This document shows, piece after piece, positions 1-6,851 of a DNA stretch of 34,298 nucleotides. The DNA lies in contig DXJA01000471.1 of assembly GCA_019056875.1 (NCBI GenBank), positions 1 to 34,298 of the forward strand, in the 5' to 3' direction. The DNA comes from Candidatus Jordarchaeum madagascarense. GTDB taxonomy: Archaea; Asgardarchaeota; Jordiarchaeia; Jordiarchaeales; Jordiarchaeaceae. The notes under the pieces were generated by a model that did no database searches, was not told the origin of the DNA, and saw only the letters and a list, made by a program, of their open reading frames with translations. The position numbers and the translations under genes were made by a program. Numbering within the stretch: position 1 is the first letter of the stretch; each line of letters opens with the position of its first letter.

Positions 1-31
1 ATTAGAATTCATTCTTTTCAGGATTTGAATA

Positions 32-958
32 TCAAGTTTTTTTGTAAATAAGGTGATTTTGTCGAGTAATCTTTTTCTCTTTTTCCAGTTTTATCAAATG
101 ACTTTCCAGTATTTGGACTCCGGGGAAATATTGCTGATTAGGGCTTGGAAATAGTTTTTCAACCATTTCTCTGAATTGCTTTGGACCGTTTTCCACTTCT
201 TTTAGGATGTATTTTTCTCTTTCTAGGATTTTTCCTCTAATTCTTTTTATTGCTTTTTTCTTGTCGGTGATTATGTCTCCGTGTGAGGGGTATATTTTTT
301 CTATTTCGAATTTTTCAATTTTCTCTAGGCTGGAGAGGTATCCTAAGGCTCCTCCCGAACTGGGAGAATACCAGGCAACTATTTCGCCAATCATGTCTCC
401 TGAGTAGCATATTTTTTCTTCTCTATCGACGAGAGAGATGTGCCCCGGTGAGTGTCCGGGAGTGTGTATAACCTCAAACAGGTAGTCTCCTAGCTGGAGT
501 TTGTCTCCTTCTTTTATGGTTTTATCTGGATCGGCCTTCGCCATAGGGCATCGGGATACTGTTTCGAAGAGAGTTAAAAGATTAAGTCCGGAGTCTTTAA
601 AGCCCAGTTCTGGAAAATATTCGTTGCCCATAAGAACATCAAAAGAATCAGTTAGCAGTTCGGGGTTGCGCGCTGAGGGAGCGTCTATTTCGGATATGAT
701 TACTGTGGGTTGACTTATTTTTAGAAAGGTGGTGATGCCGCCCATATGGTCAGGATGCGCGTGGGACAAAACTACTGTGTGTACCTTTTCTGGCGGGAGT
801 CCCTGCGATCTCATTTTGCTGACCAAACTCTTGGAAAACTCTTCACCTCCGCAACCCGCCTCGATCATAATTAATCCATCATTGTCCCGGATAATAAGAA
901 CGTTAGATGAAGCAGGCCAAAGAGGCTTATCACCCTTTACCATCACCAAGTTTTTCAT
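32..958 (-). CDS. MBL-fold metallo-hydrolase with C-terminal helical/wHTH-like tail
   Basis: This is a metallo-beta-lactamase-fold hydrolase of the glyoxalase II-like branch. The sequence shows the metal-binding motif HAHPDH (start of the HxHxDH site), a second His in HTPGHSPGH, the bridging Asp in YSGDMIG and a final His in YPSHGD, so the two-metal site looks intact. The last 60 or so residues are charged and helical, as in the LACTB2-like group where a small winged-helix-like domain follows the hydrolase. The frame is open to a Met 12 codons further upstream. I chose the internal ATG at 958 because the TATA-like box at 999-1012 would place the transcript start near 980, after the upstream Met. 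The substrate cannot be told; candidates are thioesters, or a nucleic acid as for some MBL nucleases, though no beta-CASP domain is seen. It is transcribed apart from the Roadblock/GTPase operon. Confidence 0.9.
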   Translation of the reverse strand: MKNLVMVKGDKPLWPASSNVLIIRDNDGLIMIEAGCGGEEFSKSLVSKMRSQGLPPEKVHTVVLSHAHPDHMGGITTFLKISQPTVIISEIDAPSARNPELLTDSFDVLMGNEYFPELGFKDSGLNLLTLFETVSRCPMAKADPDKTIKEGDKLQLGDYLFEVIHTPGHSPGHISLVDREEKICYSGDMIGEIVAWYSPSSGGALGYLSSLEKIEKFEIEKIYPSHGDIITDKKKAIKRIRGKILEREKYILKEVENGPKQFREMVEKLFPSPNQQYFPGVQILESHLIKLEKEKKITRQNHLIYKKT

Positions 959-998
959 AGAATTCTGACACCACCAACATCCGACAAAAATCATTGAA

Positions 999-1012
999 CA
1001 ATAAATTTATTT
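999..1012 (-). promoter_or_regulatory. Candidate TATA box for the MBL hydrolase gene
   Basis: On the minus strand an AT-rich box reading ATAAATTTATT is preceded by a purine/A-rich BRE-like stretch. It lies about 45 bases before the ATG at 958, so a start of transcription near 980 is expected. This is seen by eye only. Confidence 0.4.
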
Positions 1013-1208
1013 CGTTTTTAAAAAGTTTCTTTCAAGTTTTGAAACCGCCAAAAAACTTCACTAAAAAAATAGTTACAGAAGGGGAGTATCGGAAATACGC
1101 TCCATACTTGAGATAGAGGCCTAGTAGTCCTAGGACAGGTTGGGTGTTTAAAACATACTTGTTATAAAAATATGATTATTCTATTCAATGTTTGGTATCT
1201 ATTTGCAG

Positions 1209-1922
1209 CTAGCTGAGTTTCTTCACGGCCCCCTTGAGCGCTTCTGAATCAATAAGGCTGAGGGGGTTTAGGTGATAGTCCTTCTTTACCAAAGAGAGAA
1301 TTATTTGAGCGTCCTCAGCTTCCCGGCAACCCACAAGATCAAAAAGAATAACGGGATCGGTAATACCGCTGTTCAAAAGCTCCCAGTAAAATTCAGCCTG
1401 CAACGCTAAAAGCCGGAGTTTACCACTCAGAACAGTGTCCACAGATCCATTGTAACGATAAGCCTCCGATATAAGGTTCCCCATCAACCAGCACCTCATC
1501 CTCACCACATCCACGTTAAGCCACTCTCGATTATTCAAATCATAAACAGCAACATTATGCTTATTTAGAACTTGTTCATCGGGCAGAGATACGCAGGAAG
1601 CTACCCACCCCTTATCAAGAGTATCTATAAGTTTCATAAGAAAATCTGATGAAATACCCGGGGCCAAGTACAATATCCTCTCAGACCTACTGTTTTTTTC
1701 TCCCTCAAATAGTGTTTGGAGTTCTTCTATTGAGCTCTCCGGTTCTTCTGAAATCTCTACACCGTGTTCCCATAACTGTCGGTGGGGAGCAAAAAGAGTC
1801 ACCTCTCTTAGAACCTTATGGTGTATAAAGCCCAATAAGAGCACCGGCCGCCTCAGAGTAAAAACCAGTTGACCTAATACTGCCAGATTTTTATCACTGA
1901 AATAGTTAGAAAGCTCTTTCAA
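1209..1922 (-). CDS. Unknown protein, third gene of a Roadblock/MglA-like operon
   Basis: I do not recognise this 237-residue soluble protein. It has no signal peptide or membrane segment and appears mixed alpha/beta. It opens with a helical stretch and a hydrophobic strand (RPVLLLGF), has a charged low-complexity linker near residues 55-75, and then strands such as RILYLAPG. The start is a TTG at 1922 with GGTGA four bases upstream, and the gene follows the GTPase stop by only a few bases, so the two are surely co-transcribed and probably translationally coupled. Position after an MglA-like GTPase and a Roadblock protein suggests an effector or further regulatory partner of the GTPase. That is inference from context. 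Confidence 0.8.
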   Translation of the reverse strand: MKELSNYFSDKNLAVLGQLVFTLRRPVLLLGFIHHKVLREVTLFAPHRQLWEHGVEISEEPESSIEELQTLFEGEKNSRSERILYLAPGISSDFLMKLIDTLDKGWVASCVSLPDEQVLNKHNVAVYDLNNREWLNVDVVRMRCWLMGNLISEAYRYNGSVDTVLSGKLRLLALQAEFYWELLNSGITDPVILFDLVGCREAEDAQIILSLVKKDYHLNPLSLIDSEALKGAVKKLS

Positions 1923-1926
1923 ATAA

Positions 1927-2505
1927 TCACCTGTTTCTCTTCTCGATTGCTAAACGTATCATGTATCGAAACACTTCGTATACTCCTCTGCAGTTTATTG
2001 CTGATGCGGGATAGACGGGTATGTCCTTTGGTAGCCTTAATTCCTTCTTGAGGTTCTCGGTTTGTATCGCTTGTGGTAAGTCTTGTTTATTCGCCTCAAC
2101 TATTATTGGAATTCTGTTTTCTGTAAAGGCTATCAGCTCCTCAAGGCTTCTCCTATTGTCCTCTAATCGGTGTTCCTGTGAATCAGCAACAAAAAGAATG
2201 CAATCTGCGTTTCTCGCTACTTGCTCCCTTGTTGCTAGGAATCTCTTTTGACCAGTTGTTGTGTGGATGTGGAAGACGAAAATGTACGGGGAAAACTCCA
2301 GTTGGAGCGCTAGATAGTCTTCCCATATTGTGCGTCCCTCGCTGGTTGAAACCTCATAAGGTTCACCAATCACATTATTGGGAAAGAGCTTCGCCAGAGC
2401 TCTGATGTTCGTTGTTTTTCCCGAAGATGCAGGTCCCCAAAACACTATCTTCGTTTGCAGCAGATTTTGGTTTACCATATTCTGCTTAACTTTCTCCGCT
2501 TCCAA
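1927..2505 (-). CDS. MglA-like small GTPase
   Basis: This is a Ras-superfamily GTPase closest to the MglA type. The P-loop is GPASSGKTT (residues 24-32), NKQD (139-142) is the base-specificity motif G4, and SA near 168 is G5. The G3 position reads TTTGQ rather than DxxGQ. Loss of the Asp at this place (TxPGQ in bacteria) is a hallmark of MglA-family proteins. Bacterial MglA works with the Roadblock protein MglB as its GTPase-activating partner in polarity and motility. Here the gene directly upstream encodes a Roadblock protein, giving the same pairing. The start is uncertain: TTG at 2505 has AAGGAG 12 bases upstream, and an ATG nine codons later is the alternative. The cellular role in archaea is not established. 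Confidence 0.92.
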   Translation of the reverse strand: MEAEKVKQNMVNQNLLQTKIVFWGPASSGKTTNIRALAKLFPNNVIGEPYEVSTSEGRTIWEDYLALQLEFSPYIFVFHIHTTTGQKRFLATREQVARNADCILFVADSQEHRLEDNRRSLEELIAFTENRIPIIVEANKQDLPQAIQTENLKKELRLPKDIPVYPASAINCRGVYEVFRYMIRLAIEKRNR

Positions 2506-2521
2506 TTTTGTCTAACGCTCC

Positions 2522-3097
2522 TTACTTTGTCTCTCTTATGATTGCGGCGTCAAGCCGGTGCAGAATGTTCTCGATTTGTTCCTCACTTATCTCAATTGTT
2601 TTTTTTACCGACTCGCTATTCTTAATATCCTCTTCGATACGCTTTACGTATTGTTTCATTTTCGCCCGGATAAAGCCGATATTCGCTTTTTCGTTGGCAA
2701 AAATTAGAAGCAATAGAGATTTTTGCTCATCAAGATCACTGATTTTGCAGACGTATAATTGTTTTGAACGGTACATGATCATCGCGTTTTGGAACTCGTC
2801 TGCACCCAGATGGTTTTCTCCCTGTTTCGCTATGCCCGCTAACGCTGCACCTAGAGCCCCCGCATTCCAAGCATTCTTTACGCGGAAACTTCTCGATTTT
2901 GCTAGAGCTTTACCGTCACTGTCCACTAAGAGCAGCCCTTCTATGTCGCCTCTTCCAAGCATTCTCTTGTATGATTCTAATAGACTGTCAAGAGTGTCTG
3001 AAATCCTATTGGTGAGATAAAAGTGTCTTACGGTAGTAGTATCATTGTCCGGCTCGTTTTGCAAAACTTCTCCATTTGAGTGTAACTCCGAATTCAT
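2522..3097 (-). CDS. Roadblock/LC7 (MglB-like) protein
   Basis: This small protein has a Roadblock/LC7-type core. The stretch from about residue 45 reads GDIEGLLLVDSDGKALA, the typical opening strand-turn-strand of the family. It is followed by a helix rich in Ala and Gly (AGALGAALAGIA) and strands that end in SLLLLIFANEKANIGFIR. A roughly 40-residue N-terminal extension and a long charged C-terminal helix flank the core. I use ATG 3097, because GGAG at 3107-3110 is nine bases upstream. A TTG at 3106 would touch the Shine-Dalgarno site. It is the first gene of the operon, with a good TATA box at 3139-3151, and it lies 16 bases before the MglA-like GTPase. By analogy with MglB it is probably a dimer that binds and regulates that GTPase. 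Confidence 0.9.
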   Translation of the reverse strand: MNSELHSNGEVLQNEPDNDTTTVRHFYLTNRISDTLDSLLESYKRMLGRGDIEGLLLVDSDGKALAKSRSFRVKNAWNAGALGAALAGIAKQGENHLGADEFQNAMIMYRSKQLYVCKISDLDEQKSLLLLIFANEKANIGFIRAKMKQYVKRIEEDIKNSESVKKTIEISEEQIENILHRLDAAIIRETK

Positions 3098-3138
3098 TTC
3101 TTTCAACTCCTATTTACTTTCTTCAGTTATTCTTATAC

Positions 3139-3151
3139 AATATTATTTAAA
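3139..3151 (-). promoter_or_regulatory. Candidate TATA box of the Roadblock/GTPase operon
   Basis: The minus strand reads TTTAAATAATATT here, 42-54 bases ahead of the ATG at 3097. A transcript start near 3120 would leave a short leader that carries the AGGAG ribosome site. Confidence 0.5.
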
Positions 3152-3303
3152 CACGTGAATAGGATAATTCCCAATTCCAAAGGGGGAACTAAGTTAACCC
3201 CGTTCTTCCCTTCAACTCTCATACTTGAGATAGCCACTTAAACACCACCCGTCTCATTGACCAATAATTTGCAAGAATCATCACGTATCCATTCACCCTC
3301 ATC

Positions 3304-4269
3304 TCATAGAGTTGTTTGTACCAACTGTGAATCTTTATAAGCCCTTACCAGTCTTCTTATTCCCCTATCTATTCTTTCGGGCTTCATTCTGAAATCTTCT
3401 AATAATTTTCTTAGAGAACCAGTATTAGGAGCATTGAATAATGCCTGGGGATCAACAACATCGGGATTGAGAAAAATCTCTCGAACACCATCAAATTCAG
3501 ACGGATTCAATCCCAACTCAGAAAGTACGCCCACAATGTTACCCTGTTTTTTAACCAGCTTTAAAGCCTTTTTTGCACCTACTCCCTTCACTCCAGAGTT
3601 AAAATCAGTTCCCACAAGAACCGCCAAATCCACAAGTTGCTCATAAGTAATCCCATTCAGTTTCAGAACATCCTCTAAGTTGGTACACTGAATATTGTCC
3701 TCGTTAAACTTCAGACTCCTTAGGATAGATTTGGCCCCAAAAAGCAGAGCATCATAATCCTGAGTGAGAACATGGTCAGCCTTGTTTATCCGAGTCATAT
3801 AAGCTGCCTGTGCCTCAGCTTCTCCAGGCGATTTTATCCAAGGTATCCCCATATATGTTAAAAGCCTCTGGGCTTCGTTTATGATGGTGTCGTAGAGTAT
3901 TTCATGGGATAAGGATATTGTTCTCGCAATATGGTAGTCCTTATTCTCTCTCGCTTTTCGGAGATGATCATATTCCTTCACTAAAGATTCGACCAGATGC
4001 TCCCTTCTCTTCTTGAGTCTGGGATGCGACCCGTCAAACACGTATATTGGCTTGATGCCGCGTTCCAAAAAGTTAATGGTCCTGTAGAGTACGCCATAGA
4101 TGTGGGAGACCACCCTTCCTTCATGGTTGATGAGGGGGAGACTCTGTCTTTTAATCTTTGATAAAAACTGTAACAGCATATTTGAAGCGTCCACTGCAAT
4201 CTTGGTGTTTTCTAACTCTTTTAGGGGAATGGTTTGGAAATTAACAATAGACCCTAACTTTACACCCAT
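3304..4269 (-). CDS. fen: Flap structure-specific endonuclease (FEN1)
   Basis: FEN1 removes 5' flaps in Okazaki-fragment maturation and repair. Both nuclease regions are present: the N-block begins MGVKLG and holds AVDASN (Asp near 27) and YVFDGSHP. The I-block holds GEAEAQAAYM (two Glu), LTQDYDALLF (two Asp) and VGTDFN (Asp), so all the acidic metal ligands look intact. A helix-hairpin-helix follows (GVKGVGAKKALKLV). I use ATG 4269, seven bases after GGAGG and giving the family-typical free MG N-terminus. A GTG one codon upstream is less likely. The protein is about 321 residues, some 20 short of common archaeal FEN1. It ends in QTTL exactly where a PCNA-binding box would start, so that box is cut off. 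The gene is last in the helicase/RadB operon. Confidence 0.96.
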   Translation of the reverse strand: MGVKLGSIVNFQTIPLKELENTKIAVDASNMLLQFLSKIKRQSLPLINHEGRVVSHIYGVLYRTINFLERGIKPIYVFDGSHPRLKKRREHLVESLVKEYDHLRKARENKDYHIARTISLSHEILYDTIINEAQRLLTYMGIPWIKSPGEAEAQAAYMTRINKADHVLTQDYDALLFGAKSILRSLKFNEDNIQCTNLEDVLKLNGITYEQLVDLAVLVGTDFNSGVKGVGAKKALKLVKKQGNIVGVLSELGLNPSEFDGVREIFLNPDVVDPQALFNAPNTGSLRKLLEDFRMKPERIDRGIRRLVRAYKDSQLVQTTL

Positions 4270-4342
4270 CACACAACCTCCGAAAGAAATTTCAGGGAAG
4301 CGAATTCTTTAGCTAAAGTCCTGTTTTTAGCAGTATAGGTTT

Positions 4343-5689
4343 TCAACTAGGAACTTCCTCCTCACGGGGTAGCTGGTCCTGATCTTTTTTCATCGAGCAG
4401 TTAATAGGTAGAAGTTCGGATAATTCTGATGAATTGTACTTTTCCGAGTATTTTCTTCTCCTTATCAACTCGTATAAGCATTCACGGCTTTTCTCGGTGT
4501 TCACCTGTTTTATTATCTTCGTTACGTTTTTTCCTGTTCCAATGATGAAAATTGAAGCATCCCAAAGTCCGCTTGTCTGAGCGTCTATCATTCTCTGGCA
4601 CTTTAGTCTCGACTCTGTTAAGGACCTCTCTATTCCCGGTTGCAGAATTGGACTTCCCTCCCGGGTTAAGGATAACATGGTTATCAGTGCAGCTGGATCG
4701 TTTTTCTTGAATTTATTGGATGCTAAGCTCTCGATTTTATGCTTAAGCTCTTTTTCAGCTTTTTTAAATTCGTTTTCAACTTTCAGAATTGGCTGTAATA
4801 GTAGCACGTACCCTACACTCGTTTCTCCATTATCTTCACCATTCCGCACCCTTTCTGATACCAATTTTGCCTCTGAGTTAAGACCCAATTCATTAATATC
4901 AAGACTGTCCGGATAATTTTTATCTAGTTTCTGTATATTGTTGCCATCCGGTGCCAACAGTGGAGAATAGATGCAGCGCTCAATCTCCAGCTCATCGCTT
5001 ATCAATCGCGTATCATAACCGTCTTGCTCAAGAATTTCTCTGAGAGTGCTCATCTTCTCTTTCGTTTGCCTAACAGCCTCGCCGAAATCTCTGGAAACCT
5101 CCCAAACCGAAACCAATGTACAAAGATCATTACCCTGTCTATAAGCTTCAAAGCTTAGATTAACCCGCGCTTTCCAAGCAGATAACAACAAGGAAGCCCC
5201 AGTTCCATCACCCCTAACCTCGGCAAATTGCAAAACCTGAAAACCTCTCAAGCCAGACCTGAAGACTATGCAATCATCCAGAATTGTGTCCGGCACTACA
5301 GAATCGGGGAATTCAAACCAGAGCTTCGAAATCAAAGGCATAGTTCCGTGTCCTCTTCTTACTAAAATAAAAACTGTGACCACAGAAGCTTCAATGATTA
5401 TGCTGAACACCGGGTGAATCCCATAATACGATCCCATTCCTATTAAGGCGTAGCCTATATTGCAGATTCCTAAACCCACTACCACTTGACTTGATCTACT
5501 GAATCGTCGGTTAAAGATAAACCTGGCCAAAGGATAAAGCACCAGATATACCGCTAAAATGTAGAGAAGACCGATGGGGTTACCGTTGAAACAAGCGTTC
5601 ACTCCGCTCTGTATTAGTCTGAATGCGAAGGAAATTCCTAAGGCTACCGCGAATATTATAGCTCCATAGTATGCAAGTTTAAGTATCAT
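4343..5689 (-). CDS. Multi-TM protein with a cytoplasmic region possibly like the VirB4/HerA N-terminus
   Basis: The first 115 residues hold about four to five hydrophobic segments (from MILKLAYYGAIIFAVALG onward), so the N-terminus is in the membrane. The remaining 330 residues are soluble, and no P-loop is seen. The soluble part has a helix of the type LREILEQDGYDTRLISDELE and, further on, a long helix followed by GLWDASIFIIGTG. This is reminiscent of the non-ATPase N-terminal region of VirB4/TraC/HerA-like proteins, which lies before the ATPase domain. That comparison is from memory of the pattern and is weak. ATG 5689 has GGAGG nine bases upstream and overlaps the end of RadB by 11 bases, which indicates coupling. 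Its place between RadB and FEN1 suggests a link to DNA processing at the membrane. Confidence 0.85.
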   Translation of the reverse strand: MILKLAYYGAIIFAVALGISFAFRLIQSGVNACFNGNPIGLLYILAVYLVLYPLARFIFNRRFSRSSQVVVGLGICNIGYALIGMGSYYGIHPVFSIIIEASVVTVFILVRRGHGTMPLISKLWFEFPDSVVPDTILDDCIVFRSGLRGFQVLQFAEVRGDGTGASLLLSAWKARVNLSFEAYRQGNDLCTLVSVWEVSRDFGEAVRQTKEKMSTLREILEQDGYDTRLISDELEIERCIYSPLLAPDGNNIQKLDKNYPDSLDINELGLNSEAKLVSERVRNGEDNGETSVGYVLLLQPILKVENEFKKAEKELKHKIESLASNKFKKNDPAALITMLSLTREGSPILQPGIERSLTESRLKCQRMIDAQTSGLWDASIFIIGTGKNVTKIIKQVNTEKSRECLYELIRRRKYSEKYNSSELSELLPINCSMKKDQDQLPREEEVPS

Positions 5690-6401
5690 TTTCTTCAACC
5701 TCCAAATTTGTTTTCAGAATTTCAGAATCAACATAACTTATTCCCCCATTTGTGATCTGGTAGAAAATTCTGCCCTTCATATCCTGATAATGGCCTATAA
5801 TTTCAGCTTTCCCGACCGATTTTAAATGGGTAGTTGAAAGACGCAGAGTTACATGGGAGAATTTGTTTAACCCCCATCCGGTTGAGGGAATGATTTGGTT
5901 TTGGTCCTCGTCATCTACCTTGGAAACTGCCTGGTTCAGGATAAGTACTGCTATGTCTCTCCTTCTCCGGCATAATCCCAGTATTTCAGGCAGTTGCTTC
6001 TCCACGACGTCTCGGTATCGGGAAAATTGAGTTTCGAGTGAAAGATCCTTCCGGTATTGGGAAGCAATCGTGTCCACAACTATGAGTCTAGTTCTGTTGG
6101 AGACATAAGCATCCAAAACGCTGATTATCTCTGTTTGCTCATCCAAACTCCGGGGAACAATCAGGGTTAATCTCTCAACCGAATTATCGTCTGGGAAAAT
6201 TTGAGAGAACCGTTTAAAAGAGAACCTGTTGTCGCAGTCGATGTAGAGAGTTTGAAAGCCTTCCTTTGATAGATGGCCCGCTGCCTGCATAGCAAGCGTG
6301 GTCTTACCCGTAGCCGCCTCTCCATACACATGGCTTATTATTCCTGCGGGTATGCCCCCACCAATTAAATCGTCTATTGGACTGTGTGTTCTAATCATCA
6401 T
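5679..6401 (-). CDS. radB: RadB-like RecA-family recombinase mediator
   Basis: This is a short RecA-fold protein without the N-terminal helix-hairpin-helix of RadA, which is the RadB architecture. Motifs seen are DDLIGGGIPAG at the start, Walker A GEAATGKTT, a strand LYIDCDNRFS at the place of the catalytic-acid strand, Walker B RLIVVDTIAS, and VLILNQAVS. In known archaea RadB binds ATP, is a weak ATPase and helps RadA in recombination. The frame is open 14 codons further upstream, overlapping the preceding gene, but RadB proteins normally begin just before the DDLLGGG motif. I therefore chose the ATG pair at 6401/6398, which falls 13 bases past the upstream stop. It is inside the operon that also carries a Ski2-like helicase and FEN1, so a role in recombination intermediates fits. 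Confidence 0.92.
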   Translation of the reverse strand: MMIRTHSPIDDLIGGGIPAGIISHVYGEAATGKTTLAMQAAGHLSKEGFQTLYIDCDNRFSFKRFSQIFPDDNSVERLTLIVPRSLDEQTEIISVLDAYVSNRTRLIVVDTIASQYRKDLSLETQFSRYRDVVEKQLPEILGLCRRRRDIAVLILNQAVSKVDDEDQNQIIPSTGWGLNKFSHVTLRLSTTHLKSVGKAEIIGHYQDMKGRIFYQITNGGISYVDSEILKTNLEVEENDT

Positions 6402-6414
6402 CAGTCCATTACTT

Positions 6415-6822
6415 CTAAAGGTAAGTGAACTCAACACCACCACGCCTCCTAACTAGCATTCCCTCCCGCTCCATGTAATCCAGCCTCTTAAGCACCCAAT
6501 CTTGGCCTAACCCCACTTTTTCCGCCTTTTTCAAAATATCTGAAACCGAAACTCCTTTACTTTCACGAAAGCTCTGGATAACGCTTTCGAATTTTTCGGT
6601 TTTAGTATACATGCCCATAGGGTTATAATTCTCTCCAGTCTTCTCAGCCTGCTTCCTCTGAACAATTTTAGCTGCCGTTTTCCAAGAACCGACAATATTC
6701 TTTGGTAAGCCATTTGAATTCAACTTCTCGCCACACCTAGGGCAGGACGGCTCCTTGCTTAGGGCAGCCGCAAAGTATTGCCCACATGATGGGCATTCCG
6801 CAACTATGAATTTTCTTCCCAT
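6415..6822 (-). CDS. Zinc-ribbon plus winged-helix small protein
   Basis: The 135-residue protein begins with a four-Cys zinc ribbon: CPSCG near residues 10-14 and CPRCG near 27-31. The C-terminal half (about 75-135) is helical with a terminal KRLDYMEREGMLVRRRGG stretch that looks like the recognition helix and wing of a winged-helix domain. Such ribbon-plus-wHTH proteins are common beside RecA-family and replication genes in archaea and probably bind DNA, but the exact role is unknown. The gene starts 29 bases after the helicase stop and ends 13 bases before the chosen RadB start, so it is co-transcribed with both. The ribosome site is weak. Confidence 0.88.
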   Translation of the reverse strand: MGRKFIVAECPSCGQYFAAALSKEPSCPRCGEKLNSNGLPKNIVGSWKTAAKIVQRKQAEKTGENYNPMGMYTKTEKFESVIQSFRESKGVSVSDILKKAEKVGLGQDWVLKRLDYMEREGMLVRRRGGVEFTYL

Positions 6823-6851
6823 TTTTCATCAACCCATTTTTTTAAATTTCC

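Noticed and set aside
1103..3233. The 14-mer CATACTTGAGATAG in two intergenic regions (1103-1116 and 3220-3233), both downstream of a minus-strand operon.
   Set aside because: A few chance 14-mer matches are expected in a window of this size, and no third copy or fold supports it.
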